A DNA stretch of 64,000 nucleotides from Megamerina dolium (taxonomy: Eukaryota; Arthropoda; Insecta; Diptera; Megamerinidae). A program made the position numbers and the translations under genes. Positions 11,100-24,611 of this stretch are shown here, one piece after another. Positions within the stretch are counted from its first letter, which is position 1, and the number at the start of each line of letters is the position of its first letter. The notes below the pieces were generated by a model, which worked only from the letters and a program-made list of their open reading frames with translations, ran no database searches and had not been told where the DNA came from. The stretch spans positions 9,084,242 to 9,148,241 of the forward strand of contig OY978528.1 of the NCBI GenBank assembly GCA_963854835.1, read 5' to 3'.

Positions 11100-12300
11100 T
11101 GAGCTATTTCGATGAAATTTGGCATAAGTAATCTATGATCCAAGAGTACGGAGGGGATTGATATTGGGCATGATCGGTCAATAACCACGCCCACACCAAG
11201 CATTCAAAGCGACTAACCTCGAAATTTTCAAAATCTTTAACTTGCTATAACTCACATAATATACCACTTGGGACAACAATATTTTGCACATAGAGTTATA
11301 TTATACTACTATATAACCTCGCCAAAAGTGGGTGAGCCACGCCTACTTTCTAGCGTAGCTCCCATACAAAGTGTCTGTACTTCTTTTAAATTGAAACTGC
11401 TGTAACTTCTACAATCTTCTGTTTAGAATAACCATAATTGACACTTAGATTAACACGGTAGTCGGAAATGATATGGCAGAAAATCAATGTGCCACGCCCA
11501 CTCCTTTTTGGGTCTCCCATACAAAGTTGCAGAAATTAAAAAAAATGTTACCGGTTATAACTTGCAAACTATTCAGCGGAGAATAACGATATTTAAGGTG
11601 TGGATTAGTATTGTACGAGCAACTAGGCTCACAGAAAATGGGCGCACCACGCCCAGTGTTTATCGTAGCCCCCATATAAATTTTAAATTGAAACAGCTGT
11701 AACTTCGGCAATCTTCTGTCTAGAATAACCATAATTGACACTTAAATTAATATCGTAGTCGGCAAAAATCTGGCAGAAAATCAGTGTGCCACGCCCACTC
11801 CTTCATGGGTCTCCCATACAAAGTCGAGTGAATTAAACTAAAATTTTAAGCTCCATAGCTTACAAACCATTTAGCCTGGGACAACGAGACTTAGGGTATG
11901 GATTAGTATTGTACGAGCAACTAGGCTCACAGAAAATGGGCGCACCACGCCTAGTGTTTATCGTAGCCCCCATACAAATTTTAAATTGAAACAGCTGTAA
12001 CTTAGGCAATCTTATGTATACAATAACCATAATTGACACTTAAATTAATATCGTAGTCGGAAATAATCTGGCGAAAAATCTGCGTACCACGCCCACTTCT
12101 TATTGGGGCTCCCATACAAAGTTGAGGAAATTAAACAAAAATGTTAACCACCATAACTTAGAAACTATTCAAAGTAGGACACCAAATTTAAGGTGTGGAT
12201 TAACATTGAAAAATTAATTGGATTTACTAGAAAGTGGTAAGCCACGCCCACTTTTTATACATCTCCCATACTAAGCCTCGGAATTATCTTAAAATCCTTT
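11100..12300. repeat. Tandem array, 142-156 bp units, 298-bp dimers
   Basis: Eight units carry the pattern CCACGCCCACT....CTCCCATACAAAGT, then TTAAA....TGTAACTT....ATTGACACTTA. Two alternating unit types make the dimer, best seen between about 11490 and 12090. This is the central repeat block of the mini-me-like element. Confidence 0.85.
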
Positions 12301-12477
12301 TACTTCGTCAAAGTCAACCATATTTCGGGTGTAAATTAGTAGTATATGCAAAAATTGTTTCTCGAAAAGTGGAAATAAAAGAAAAGTTGGATATTCGAGA
12401 AAACTTTTTATATACAAATCTACATATGCAGGGTATAGTTTGGTCGGCCCCAGCCGACTGTAAGGAGATTTTTTTTT

Positions 12478-13190
12478 TATTCAAATAAAATGTTAAGGAT
12501 TATTGTGTTTGTGTGTGTGTGTGTGTGGTGTGATTTATGTGGGTATTTTACTGTAAGTTTCTTAGTATTAACATTTTCATCTAAATACATATGCAGTTAG
12601 TAGTAATTCTATACCATTGATAGAAGAGATTGTCGTTTTTATTTTAACCAATATCGTATTTTTGCATTCACATTGATTTTATGTTTTCATGCTCGCAATT
12701 TAATTGGTTCACATTGTGTATTGGTTATTGGTTTCTTTGAACTTATGCTCGACACAAAAATAGCAGCTCGTTATAGCAGCTGACATAATTTTTAAAGTGT
12801 GGATTACCTTTTATCTTGACGCTTTAGTTTGTTCAACGAATTTGTGGCACATTGGCGTCAACGCCAATCATGTGAAGCTAATAAGTAGAGTATTTATTTA
12901 TGGATTTAGAAAATGTTGACAATTTAAACTACTGTGAAAGCTGTGATTCCATGAGTTTACAGTGGCGTAGCCAGGGTGAATGGGCAGGGCGATAGATTCT
13001 CCCCTTGGCCGATGGACTTGTTAAAAAAGAAATATAATATTCATAAAAAATTTATTCTTATACATAATTTTTCATCTTATCACGATAAATTTATGACGAA
13101 AATGCAAATAAGTGAATTTCGAATAAGAATGTCGCCTCACCAAGGAAAGCTTTTTAATTATACACTATAGGGCTGAGGATAGTAATAGCT
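12478..13190. other. Non-coding stretch
   Basis: Holds (GT)n at 12511-12527 and the near-palindrome ATTGGCGT-CA-ACGCCAAT at 12851-12868 (8-bp perfect arms). GTGGCGTAGCCAGGGTGAAT at about 12962 is a word often seen at transposon ends; I cannot assign the element. No gene. Confidence 0.5.
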
Positions 13191-13194
13191 GTCA

Positions 13195-14265
13195 ACTCGA
13201 CAACACCAGAGTCAGCAGCAGAATAGAAATTTCATGCCCAAGCATAGCGGAAATAAGGGACGTAATTAAGAAGCTTAAGCTTAACAAAGCAGCGGGCATC
13301 GACGGCATTCAGCCAGAATTGCTGACAGCCGACCCACAAACATCAGCTGAAATTCTGCATCCTCACATAGCTGCTGTTTGGGACAGCGAAAAGCTACCTC
13401 CCTGTTGGACGAAGGGAATCATAGTTTCACTTCCGAAAAAGGGTGACCTGCGCGACTGTGGCAACTGGAGAGGAATAACCTTGCTCAATTCCATCTACAA
13501 AATTCTGGCATCACTTATACAGAATAGATTCCAGTGTGTTGAGAATGCTTTAAGGGACGAACTGGACGAACATTCGACACACTTTAGCGTAATTCCATCT
13601 GGATGGCTTTGAGTAGAAAAGGTGTCCCCCTGAAGCTGATTCGCCTCATAATGGCGCTCTACGAGAACTCTGAGTTGGCGGTTCTACACAATGGTAACAT
13701 CAGTGATTCATTCACGACCAATGCTGGTGTGCGGCAGGGCTGCCCTCTCTCCCCGCTTCTCTTCGCCATTGTGCTGGATGACGTCATGAGCAGCCTCACT
13801 CAGCACAAGAGAACTGGCATTGTGTGGAATCTCGCGCGGCAGCTTGAGGACTTGGACTTTGCCGATGACATTTGTCTCCTCTCGCACAAATTCTCCGATA
13901 TGCAAGCGAAGGCGAACAGTTTAGTCGCGCTGGCACGCACCGTCGGATTAGAGATAAATATTGCGAAGACCAAAGCTATGAGAATCAATCATTCCAATTG
14001 AAGCCATATAGTGATTGACGGCTGTGCGATTGAGTTCGTCGAAAGTTTCTTCTACCTCGGTTGTACGATAGCAACGCGAATATCATTACGCGAATGTCGC
14101 TTGAGTGGAACCCGCAGGGGAGCAGAGGCCGCGGACGACCAAGAAATACCTGGAGACAGTCAATACTGGGTGAGCTAGCTGCTGCCTGCATCACATGGGA
14201 AGGCGCTAGATCCTGCCCAATGGCGAAGCCTTATGGAGGCCCTATGCTCCAATTAGGAGTTTAAA
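13195..14265 (+). pseudogene. LINE reverse transcriptase with internal deletion (RTE/CR1-like)
   Basis: The frame starting about 13240 shows the RT entry blocks IKKLKLNKAAGIDGIQPELL and then GIIVSLPKKGDLRDCGNWRGITLL (fingers). Near 13572 the frame jumps: a stretch that should hold FRP..S..DQ is missing, and the text resumes in another frame with FDTL*RNSIWMAL (motif A Asp kept, one stop). From 13603 the frame is open: NAGVRQGCPLSPLLF, then LEDLDFADDICLLSHK with the catalytic Asp pair, and GLEINIAKTKAMRI, to a stop at 13999-14001. A second decayed frame (about 14085-14260) gives RMSLEWNPQGSRGRGRPRNT-W, the conserved C-terminal block of such LINEs. It is the piece of an RT-only LINE, broken by a deletion of roughly 150-200 bp plus frameshifts. 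Clade by motif reading only. Confidence 0.85.
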
Positions 14266-14479
14266 GGTGAAAAAAAATAGGGCTGAACTCTGTACGATAA
14301 ATTTCAACTGCATGGCAGTGACATACTAAACGGTGTTGTTGTCGCAAAGGCATCAGAGACGCCCAGTTGAGGTCATTACCATCCAAAATAATTTTTTTTT
14401 TTTAATTTGATAAACTCAGGCTCAGTAAGCAAATGACGAGTAGAGCCATCTCTCAAAACCGACAAAACTGACACTCTAC

Positions 14480-14892
14480 AAGACACTCATGATATACGTG
14501 CTGCTCTATGGCGCGGAAGCATGGGTTGTGTCGCAGACCTACGCAGCCACGCTTGGGGTGTTCAAGAGAAAGATTCTTCGCAAATATTCGAAGTATTCGA
14601 CTATGGTATTCGAATTAACCACGAATTGTACGAGCTCTACGATGACGCATCACTATTCAGCGTCTGCGATGGCCACGCCAAGTTGCGCGTATGGATGAAG
14701 AGGCTCCGACGAAAAAGGTGTTTGCAATGGCAGCCGCTGGATGACGATGAAGGGGAAGGCCACGCTCCCGATGGAAGGACCAGATGGCGGAAAACCTATC
14801 TGCGCTTGGTGTAAGTGATTGGAGAAGGCGCGCTTAAAACAAAGACGCCTGGAGAGTGCTGCTGAGGTCGGCCCTAACTCGAAAACGAGTTG
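14480..14892 (+). pseudogene. Second LINE C-terminal fragment (YGAEAW type)
   Basis: The frame from about 14460 reads KLTLYKTLMIYVLLYGAEAW, then GVFKRKILRK. After a +1 shift near 14580 it reads YGIRINHELYELYDDA, then R.RW...RR, and ends VSDWRRRA*NKDAWRVLLRS. This is the post-RT C-terminal region seen in many insect RTE/CR1-like LINEs. It differs in detail from the C-terminal block at 14.1-14.26 kb, so two different elements or subfamilies lie side by side. No EN or RT core is present. It has at least one frameshift and one stop. Confidence 0.75.
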
Positions 14893-16738
14893 TACGTATG
14901 TAAATTGAGAAACTTTATTTCATTAATGCATACTGGGAGAATATAACATTCCATTACGAAAATACTCATAGGACATTTTTGGCTGAACTAATCTTGTCAG
15001 TAATTGATAAAAACTTTCGATTCTGTGCAGAGAGGAAGATGAAACTTGCGAAATATATGTTGGGAAAGCACACAAGAAAAGCTGAGGATATACAAAAAAA
15101 AAAAAAAAAAACGATCATAATAATGATTTGCAGTAATCTTATATTTTATTGCTATCACGGAAATGAGTTATGTATATGAATTAAGATTATTTCTTGCAGA
15201 ACCGCCAAATTGATTGGCTTCAAAGGCAAATAAAGACTTTTTAGCTGTCATCATTACTTAATACGTATAAAATACACAAGTACGTACCTACATATTATGC
15301 GCTATCGTATATGATGATGCCGACAAATGCAAGCAACAGGTATTGGAAGAAGTATTCATAATATAGGTATAATACCGAGATTGCATGTTACGAATAAATC
15401 ATCATCATCGGCATCATCATTTGGTAATATTATCAAAAGGGTAAAAATGAAGAAAAAAAAAATTGTAAATGGCAAAATGAAAAACAAAAAAAACGACGTC
15501 TTAACGAATGGCTTTAATTGAAACGACAAAAAAATAAAAATTGCAAAATACTCGCTATAAGTCATTCAGACCCGTCTACCACTTTGGTAAATTGTGTGAA
15601 AACGTGCACTTTTGCGATAGCATAAAAATAAAATACTAACACTAATAACAAAAAAAAAAGGTAAAAAAACGAAAATAATGAAAATGGATGACAACGAAAA
15701 AGCAAAAAAAAAAAATAAAACACCATTGAAATGAATAAAAATATCACCACTTTACAATTTACATCTGTCCATTTTTGGGTATGATTATAATGTATGCACA
15801 CAGTCGCAATGTGCAATACTACCGAGAGAGAGAGAGAGAGGTATAGTAAATGCATTACGAGAAAGGGATAAGGAAGCTTACAAATAATAAATACAAAACA
15901 ATCATGAAGCAGCATTGCTTAAAAGCATAAAAATCCATCTGCTTATGCTTGTGATGTTGCAATGTCTATATTGCACGATTTTATTTTATTTTTATTTTTT
16001 TTTTTTTTTTTGCTTCTTTTTGGTCCTGATGATGATGAAGATGAGGTATGAGAATTTCAAAAAATATATATACAAAATTTTTTATTTTTATTTTCACAAT
16101 ATATTAGTTTGTAGGTATTGTAAATGAACAACAACAACAACAACAACAACAATAATGACAAAATCATGTACACACATACTAAATATATGATCAAAACCCC
16201 CTAAGCGATATTTTACTTTTTGGGTATCCACAATATTCGTACAGATAGCAGATATATATAGATGGAGTCATAAATGTAAGGATGTTCAAGCAATACATTT
16301 TAGGAGCCAAACAGCAGCAACGCCAACAACAACAACAACAACAATATTTATATATAAAAAACCGTTTATAACACATGATGTTACCATATTCACACTTTTC
16401 ACATTATAATTAAAAATAAAAATAAAAATATATAATTTTTTTAAAGTAATTATAACTTTTTAAATTCTTTAATTCTTCAATTCTTTAAAAATTTATCGAA
16501 AACATATGCATTTCATTCATATTTTTTTTCATAACACCAAATTTTGGCATGCGATACGTTAGTCTTTATATTTTGATTATTTTCAAAATCAATATTGTCC
16601 AAAAAAATAAAAAAAATATTAAAAATCGGACAGATTGAATAATACAAAAACGATAAAGAATATCAAAATATGTCTTAAATCGATTAAATGTATCTGAGTA
16701 TCTAAAATATCATAATTATGTCATTTGTGTCATTTTTA
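14893..16738. other. Non-coding stretch with simple repeats
   Basis: A-rich runs (about 15092-15110 and 15640-15720), (GA)9 at 15824-15841, T-runs at about 15990-16011, and (CAA)n at 16127-16152 and 16324-16343. GA runs are potential GAGA-factor sites, but nothing else marks a promoter. Frames here encode low-complexity Lys/Phe tracts. No gene supported. Confidence 0.5.
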
Positions 16739-16739
16739 A

Positions 16740-16960
16740 AATGAGAATGCGTCAATCGAAAATGAGAAAATCTCACTTGAAAATGAGAAAGGTCATTAGA
16801 AAAGCCGATACATAGTTACTGCCTAAAATTCTGATATTCAAAATACGCTCTCTACTTATGTTGAAAGCTTTCTCATTTAAATTTGACAGTTTCTATTTTC
16901 AATTGTCATTCTTTTTCTTTCAAATATCATTTTCAATTGACACAATTCCATAATTTTAAT
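16740..16960. repeat. Small foldback-like repeat (ATGAGAA / TTCTCAT arms)
   Basis: The left side has AAAATGAGAATGCGTCAA, GAAAATGAGAAAATCTCAC and GAAAATGAGAAAGG in direct order. The right side (about 16868-16950) has the inverse words CTTTCTCATTTAAATTTGAC, TTTTCAATTGTCATTC and TTTTCAATTGACAC. The arms are imperfect. The same short words build the larger foldback at 33.5-34.2 kb, so this is a related smaller copy. Confidence 0.6.
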
Positions 16961-17388
16961 TTTTATTGACTATTCTCAATTTCAATAGACTCTTAGCTCA
17001 TCGAAATTACGTTTCCTCATTGTAAACTGAAAATTGTGCATTTTCGAAAATGTAATTTTTCAAAAATGAATCCAAAATCGCCAACTTTATAGCATTCTAA
17101 AATATTACCACTCCCACAGAGCAATACTTGAAAATAAAACATATTCTACACGGCATTAGATCTCTAAGAAATGTGTTTCCCAAATTTCAAAATATTTAGC
17201 ATCACTATGCGCAATAAAAAAAAGAGTTAATAAAACACATATTGCAAGAAAGCTTATATAAAAAAAATTATATTAATAAAAAAAAAAAGAATTAAAAGCA
17301 TATTTTATGTTTTTAATCCTAAAGCACCACTGAGTTTTCAAATTGATTATAAAGAGCCAATGGAGCTCAGTCCGAAGAACACCCCTGC

Positions 17389-18540
<1,152 letters not shown>

Positions 18541-18544
18541 TGAC

Positions 18545-18915
18545 CTTCTTTTAGGCCGATTTGCTAAATCTTGAAATTAGCAGAGTTTTCCATATGGCGG
18601 GTTTTACAACTTACTTGGATACTCTTTGTCTCTAAGGTCTTATTGGCTCAGATTACTATGTGAGATAGCTGCCGAGCAGCTTAACTATAAATAAGCAACA
18701 AATAGAAAAAGAGCAGAGACGTATTGTATTTTATTATTTTACGCCGATATGCCAAATCTTGAAATTAGCAGAGTTTTCCATGTGGCGGGTTTTAGAACTT
18801 ACTTGAATATTCTTTGTCTCAAAGGTCTTATTGACTCAGATTATTATATGAGATAGCTGCCGAGCAGCTTATCTATGAATAAGCAAAAAAATAGAAAAGA
18901 GCAGAAACCTATTTC
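18545..18915. repeat. 188-bp direct tandem duplication (two copies)
   Basis: GCCGAT.TGC.AAATCTTGAA at 18555 recurs at 18743, and the match continues through TAGCAGAGTTTTCCAT, TGGCGGGTTTTA, CTCAAAGGTCTTATTG (TCTAAGG in copy 1), GAGATAGCTGCCGAGCAGCT and AATAGAAAA-GAGCAGA. The two copies are roughly 90% alike over about 170 bp. No coding capacity. Confidence 0.85.
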
Positions 18916-18939
18916 TACCGTGCATATCTACCTTCTATC

Positions 18940-19115
18940 ACAATCTCCAAGGGGTGTTCCTATATAAAACGACATTAAAAACCCGATAGATATCCAGAAT
19001 TCCAGATCGACATCTACTAATTAATTTGCCTTAACATTTTCCCCGTAAAGATTTCCTCCTAGCTTCAGTCCTTAGGAGGGCTCTCCTACAAAATTGATCA
19101 AATAAACTATGATAT
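18940..19115. repeat. Lone units of the GGGTGCTCCCC-type 164-bp repeat family
   Basis: CTCCAAGGGGTGTTCCTATA-TAAAA...CCCGATAGATATCCAGAATT and GGAGGGCTCTCCTACAAAAT follow the unit pattern of the array at 21.0-21.95 kb, diverged. Not flanked by a visible element. Confidence 0.5.
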
Positions 19116-20985
19116 GTAGTATGTAGATAGATTGAATTGAATTATATGGTCGATTCTAGCTGAGTTGGATAAATCATAGCCTTCATCAAATAAAACATCG
19201 GCCAGATGATGCATTATTCTTTTGTACTCCCGTAATAAATGTTTGCCGGTGCACCTCAATCATTAGTCGACACATTTATATGTGATACATTTGTACCCAA
19301 GTAATATAAAAGTCTTGGGTATTTAGTAATATTTTTTTTGTTAAAGATTTTATGCTCAAAGCAACAAGTATTACAATAAATCCTTAATAGCATATTCCCG
19401 ATTATATTCCCACAAGTATTTTATACATAATCTTAGGTAAAAACGTGCTATCGATTTATATGCCGTTCGCTTGCAAATCCAATATATTTCCTTTGAGTAA
19501 TAGGAAAACAAAAACAAAAAGATTGTAATAAGAGCAACCAATCGACAAGTGTCAGATAGATAATCCCGTCGCATTATCTCCTTGAGAGGCATTTATGCGA
19601 GCGACAACTTCACAACAAATAACAAAGGTTTAGTATATCAAGTGCGTGAGCAACATTGCATGTTGCAAAGAGATGATGATGAATGGTTAGGCATTCATCA
19701 AAATGATAGTCGGATGAATATAAGATACTATATATGTATTTCTTCCTATGCAGACAGACTATAGTAGGGAATTATTATTCAAAACGAATAAATGCATATG
19801 CTTTGTAGGTTCCCTATTCAAAAGACACACGCAAACAAGGGTTGCTATAGATTCCTCCGTGAGTACTTTAGAAAAGTTTAAAGGTTGATGGCCACCAACA
19901 TAAAATGCTATAAGATGTAGCAGCAAAAATTCAGTATGTAAATAATAACTACCCACCATGTTTGCGTTAATTTTAATTACCAATTGCTAAAAGTAAATAA
20001 AAGATTTTGCACAAGATACTCGTACACAACAGGCAGGAGTGGTGAGTAGAACACAATCAGTCAGCTAACTAACCAAGCAACCAAGTTTTACATTTTTCCA
20101 TTTACAGTAAACAACAACAAGAACATTAATTGTAGCAAATGGCACAATCGAAACAACAGCAAAAATATCCAGTAAAAGATTCTTGTTCATTGCAATACCT
20201 TACGGTATGTGAATTTGCATGTTCTTGTTAGCAATTTGAATGCTTCGTTTTTCTTTTTTGTCTTGTTTTTATAGTTTTTCTTTTCAATTAAAATACATGG
20301 GTTCACCAGTTACAAGTTAGCATACATTCAAAAGAGACTATTTACACTTAAGAGTCCATACAATACTAACAACCCTTGTGGAATTTTAATTTAATGCGTG
20401 AAGCAATTATTTTTTAAATTAACCTCTGTGTATAAATGAAGTTACTTTAGGTTCTCCATGGTTAGTAAAAGAACTATTGATCAAACACAATCACGATATT
20501 CACCGATTACTACAAAGAGAAGCCTTTTGCAGTCTTGATACCAACTTCTAGTAAGAATCGCTGAAGACGCATCGCAAGGCAATCGAGAATTGTCAGAAAA
20601 AATAATTAATTCGCACTAAAAAGTCTGGACATTATTTTAGAGTAGCGTCCTAGCCTTTATTGTTGTGCCTATTAAATTTTGCCAGCCTTTTGCTACTCTC
20701 GGCGGAAGCTGTTTTTGGATGGGTCGAACGCCAAGAGGTCGAAAGAGGATACATTTTTTAGTGTTGCCGAATTCGAATCCATGGTTGGTGAGACTCAGTC
20801 AGGCCGCATTTCTTTCCTAAACCCCAAAAAAAAAAATTTTTTTCTTTCAAAAGAGAAACTAAAATACTCAGATTCATCCGTAGGGAGGTATAAAGGTAGA
20901 GAAGTCAGCCCCATAAACCTTTTCTCTTCCGAATTTTTTGAAAACATACCTATCACGTATTCCTATTGCTTAGCGAAGCTTCGAC
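19116..20985. other. Non-coding stretch
   Basis: No gene is supported. Candidate frames (19371-19592, 19759-19983, 20679-20990) lack recognisable domains and typical codon structure. It ends at the start of the 164-bp array. Confidence 0.45.
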
Positions 20986-20989
20986 GCTG

Positions 20990-21945
20990 ATTTTTTCGCT
21001 ACCATTTCTCTCCCATAGCTTCCAGAGTGCCTGTAGAAGGTAATGTTGGAGCGACTCTTCCTTATTTTTATAACTAAACATATTTTCTAAACACATTTCC
21101 CCCATATCTTCACTCCTCAAGGGTGCTACCCTAAAAAATTCTCGTAAAAATGCCAGACAATCGATAAATAACCTTATAGTTGTCCAGGAATCGCCCCTGG
21201 AAAGGTGAATTATATGATCGCTATGAATTTTTACTACTAAAAAAATTTTTCTAAACATTCTTCTTCTTTATCTTCATCGCTCATGGGTGCTCCCCTACAA
21301 AATGCTCGTAAAAAACCTAGAAATCGATAAATAACCATATAGCTGTCCAGGAATCGACCATAGAAAGGTGAAATATATGATTGAAGTGAATTTTTACTAC
21401 AAAAAAAATTTTTTTCTAAACATATTTCCCACATATCTTCACACCTCAAGGGTGCCCCCCTACAAAATGCTCATAAAAAACCTGGAAATCGATAAATAAT
21501 TTTATAGCTGTCCAGGAATCGCCCCTGGAAAGGTGAAATAAATGATCGCTGTGAATTTGTACTATAAAAATTGTTTTCTATACATTCTTCCTCTTTATCT
21601 TCGCCGTTCATGGGTGCTCCCCTATAAAATTCAAAACAAAAACACATAAAAATTGACAAATAACATCATAGCTTCCAAGAAATCACACTTAGAATGGAAA
21701 AATATATGATCGCCCACATTGCTTCCTAACGAATAATTTAGCTCCGAGCTTAGAGGAGTTCCCCTACTAAATTCATATTTTTATACAATCGAAAGAACCA
21801 TTTATTTTTTTTATCAAAAATACCAACCATGGGGCTCAAAGCATTGCCTTCAAAGAAGGGATACTCGTATGATCGTATGATCGTCATCAATGATCCTCTA
21901 GCTCCATAGCGGAGCAGTGGGCCTTAGTAAAATTTTTCAATATAG
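20990..21945. repeat. Tandem array, about 164-bp unit, four clear copies plus decayed edges
   Basis: GGGTGC(T)(C)CCC words occur at 21121, 21285, 21450 and 21612 (spacing 164, 165, 162). The unit reads CTCAAGGGTGCTCCCCTACA - AAATGCTCGTAAAAAACC - GAAATCGATAAATAA - CATAGCTGTCCAGGAATCGC - CCCTGGAAAGGTGAAATATA - TGATCGC. Within it CCAGG...CCTGG can pair as a hairpin. Diverged units extend left to about 20990 and right to about 21945. Relatives occur at 18.94-19.1, 30.4-31.57 and 54.1-54.4 kb. Open frames through it are repeat shadows. Confidence 0.9.
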
Positions 21946-21949
21946 AAAT

Positions 21950-24610
21950 AAATTTTCACAATGAATATCTGCACGATATATACTCCATTAATAACTACCA
22001 ACGGGTATTTCTTAAGAATTTTACCTACTACCTATTTTATGCTAAACAATTTGGAATTTTTATATTTTCTTTGTTATTTTATTTTAGCAACGACCAAAAA
22101 TGTTCAGTCGTCCGTTGGCTAAAAACTAAAAATATTATTATATTCAAAATGGTAAGTAAGTAAATGTTTAACATTTTGTCTGAGCCATCACATCAGAACA
22201 AAGCAACAAGCTAAAGAGACCTCCTTCATACAAACGGAATTCTGTTGTTTGTTTCGTTGTTCTTTTCTTATTCTTGAGAATTTTAATGGAGTTTCGTCGT
22301 GCTTTAAAAAACAAAGGGAAGACTAAAAGCAGCGCAACAGCAAAAGCATCCTTATTTAAATTGCTTTCACTTTAAGATTTATTATGCTATTGTTTTTGTT
22401 AGCATGCTACACCGCTACATCAATACTTCGGCGGGTCTCTATGTATACTCTCAATAAGGATTTCTTTCTTGAAGATTTCCAAATAATCATATACGCTTAT
22501 TATACATATTGTTTTAAGTAATCGCTAAAGGAAGTAGAAATGAGCACATTTACATACATATTTTGATATAATTCATTTTCATACTTTTGAATGCATAATT
22601 TCCATTGAAAATTATATTACTTTCATTATTTTCAATGCATTACTTATACTACTATGTTTTCTCCCTCAGTCATTAGTTCGTTCATTCACTCCTCATTCAT
22701 TTAGATTGGCAAACAATTGCCAATGACTTTTCACTTTTCATAATTCCGTACAGTGGAGTTTCACTTTTTTCCTCTTACTCATATACATTTATAAGATTTA
22801 TTAATAATTTATGACTTGAATGATGGAGAGGAAACTCTAGAAAACTACTCGTAAACATTCCGCCAGTAAATATATAACGAGCTGGCAATTGTGTATCGCC
22901 TGACTTTCAGTCTTATAACACAGTTGAATGATATTCGTATACAATTGTAGATTATACTTGATAGATTGATGGTTTATTGAACTCAGCAATAAATAATAAA
23001 TACTGAATTGTATTGTGAGACAATCAGTAACACTTGCTCTAAATAAAAAGCAAAAGCAAAAATTCACAAATAACGCACGAGTAGTAGATGTTTCGCGATC
23101 AATGAAGATCACTTTTGTACATAGTATCGTCTGTACGGCTATAGTGCTCATAATAAATAATATATGTACATATTATTTATATGAGAATTACACAAAAATT
23201 TAAATGTTTTTCCAAAGAATTTCATTTTAGCAACTTTTTACAACTTCAAAGCAACCGTGCGCATTATCTTCTCTATGATCGTGAGCTTGCATAAAATGCT
23301 TTGAGCTACAAAAAAAAAAAATAAAAAAAGAATACATTCCAAAGAATTTCATGCTCTGTAGTTATCAATCAACAAGTTTCAAATGCTGTGCAATACATTT
23401 TGCATAGAAAAATAAACAAAGCAATCAAATGTTTCAATTTTTTTTTGTTTACGTTCAATTGGTACACGATCATTTTAAGGCAAATACATGAGCGCCTCCA
23501 TTTGATTTGTATATAATAATACTTCAACAATTTTAGTATTACATAATTATTTTTAAGGTAAACGAAACAACATTTCTAGCACCTAATAGTACATGTAGTC
23601 GTACCTCATGTGATCGATCGTGTAACACCACGATCGAAAGCATAATAAATTTTAACGATGAGCAAATTTTATTTTGATCAAAGTGTTTGGATGATCATTC
23701 TATAGGGGGGAAACATTTATGATGCTATTATGTAAATGTTAAAAAAAAAAAATGTTTGTGAGAAATATTTGCTAGAAGAGTAAATAATTTGAAACTCACT
23801 TCTTATGATCACGTTTTTGTTATGAAGATCACTAAAATCTTGGATTATTTACATACCTGAAAAGAAAAGATAATGGATTTCATTAGTTTACGTTCTTATA
23901 ATTTTGTGGTTTTATTAAAAATTAAAATATATTAAAAAAAATTAACGGGTTCCAAAGACTCCTGCCGATCTCAATGCCATTCGATCCTGAAAGTATTTAA
24001 CAACAAACATGAAAATATGCACTTTTGAATTTTTATGTCACCCTAAAACGAAGCTGCACTATAGGACAATTCACATTTAATTAGCAAAAAGTGTACGCAT
24101 AAACAAAATTCCTAAAATTACAAGGAAAAGTACCGATGAATTCTAAATGGAATTTCCAGCATTTAAATTTGATGAATGACAATATTGAATTTTTTGAACT
24201 CTTCTATACAAGCATCTCAAGTAACAAATTTAAGCTAAATACGACTAAAATGCATGTGTTTACTTTGATAAGGTTTCCATAACACTGCCGCATAGTAGTT
24301 AGATGCAATTGTTAGCTTCCATATGAGACCATCGGGGTCATTCTTTTTTAAATCACACGGATTTGGCAAAAAAAAAAAAAATTACATTTTTTAACCGCAC
24401 GAAAATTTTTCAAAAATTCTCTCGGAATAATTTGTTTACGGAACACCGTTAAGTTAAAGTTACAAAGTTTTGTCAATTTCTGTATTACTTAAATCGCAAT
24501 ATCTCGAGTTCTACTGATCCGATTTATTTCGTTCTACATCCGTTGGATAGATAATTTCACATACTTTGCATGTGACTTGTTTCTAAATATTGAAAATTAA
24601 AACTCCTTAA
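21950..24610. other. Non-coding stretch
   Basis: No gene supported; the frames at 22837-23151 and 23015-23203 lie on opposite strands over the same DNA and have no domain. A hairpin TCGATCGTG (23614-23622) / CACGATCGA (23629-23637), with a 6-nt loop, is the main structured spot. A-runs lie at about 23309-23328 and 24369-24381. Confidence 0.5.
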
Positions 24611-24611
24611 C

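Larger units (their letters stand above)
10896..12477. mobile_element. mini-me/DINE-1-like (non-autonomous Helentron-type) element
   Basis: The left end ATACCCTGCATA (10896-10907) is exactly inverted at the right as TATGCAGGGTAT (12425-12436). Near the left end is (GTCC)n/(GTCT)n (11030-11064), the GTCY tract that marks mini-me/DINE-1 elements of flies. The centre is a tandem array whose shared CCACGCC(CA) word recurs at 11185, 11337, 11492, 11647, 11789, 11945, 12087 and 12242, giving 142-156 bp units. Alternate units match best, giving a 298-bp dimer (TTTTAAATTGAAAC at 11681 and 11979). After the right inverted end comes a 6-bp hairpin GTCGGC-CCCA-GCCGAC (12443-12458) and a T-run. No coding capacity. 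The features fit the HINE class; the exact ends are uncertain. Confidence 0.75.

Noticed and set aside
12851..12868. TTGGC...GCCAA as an NF-I site
   Set aside because: The half-sites are 6 bp apart rather than the 5 bp of the consensus; kept only as a palindrome.
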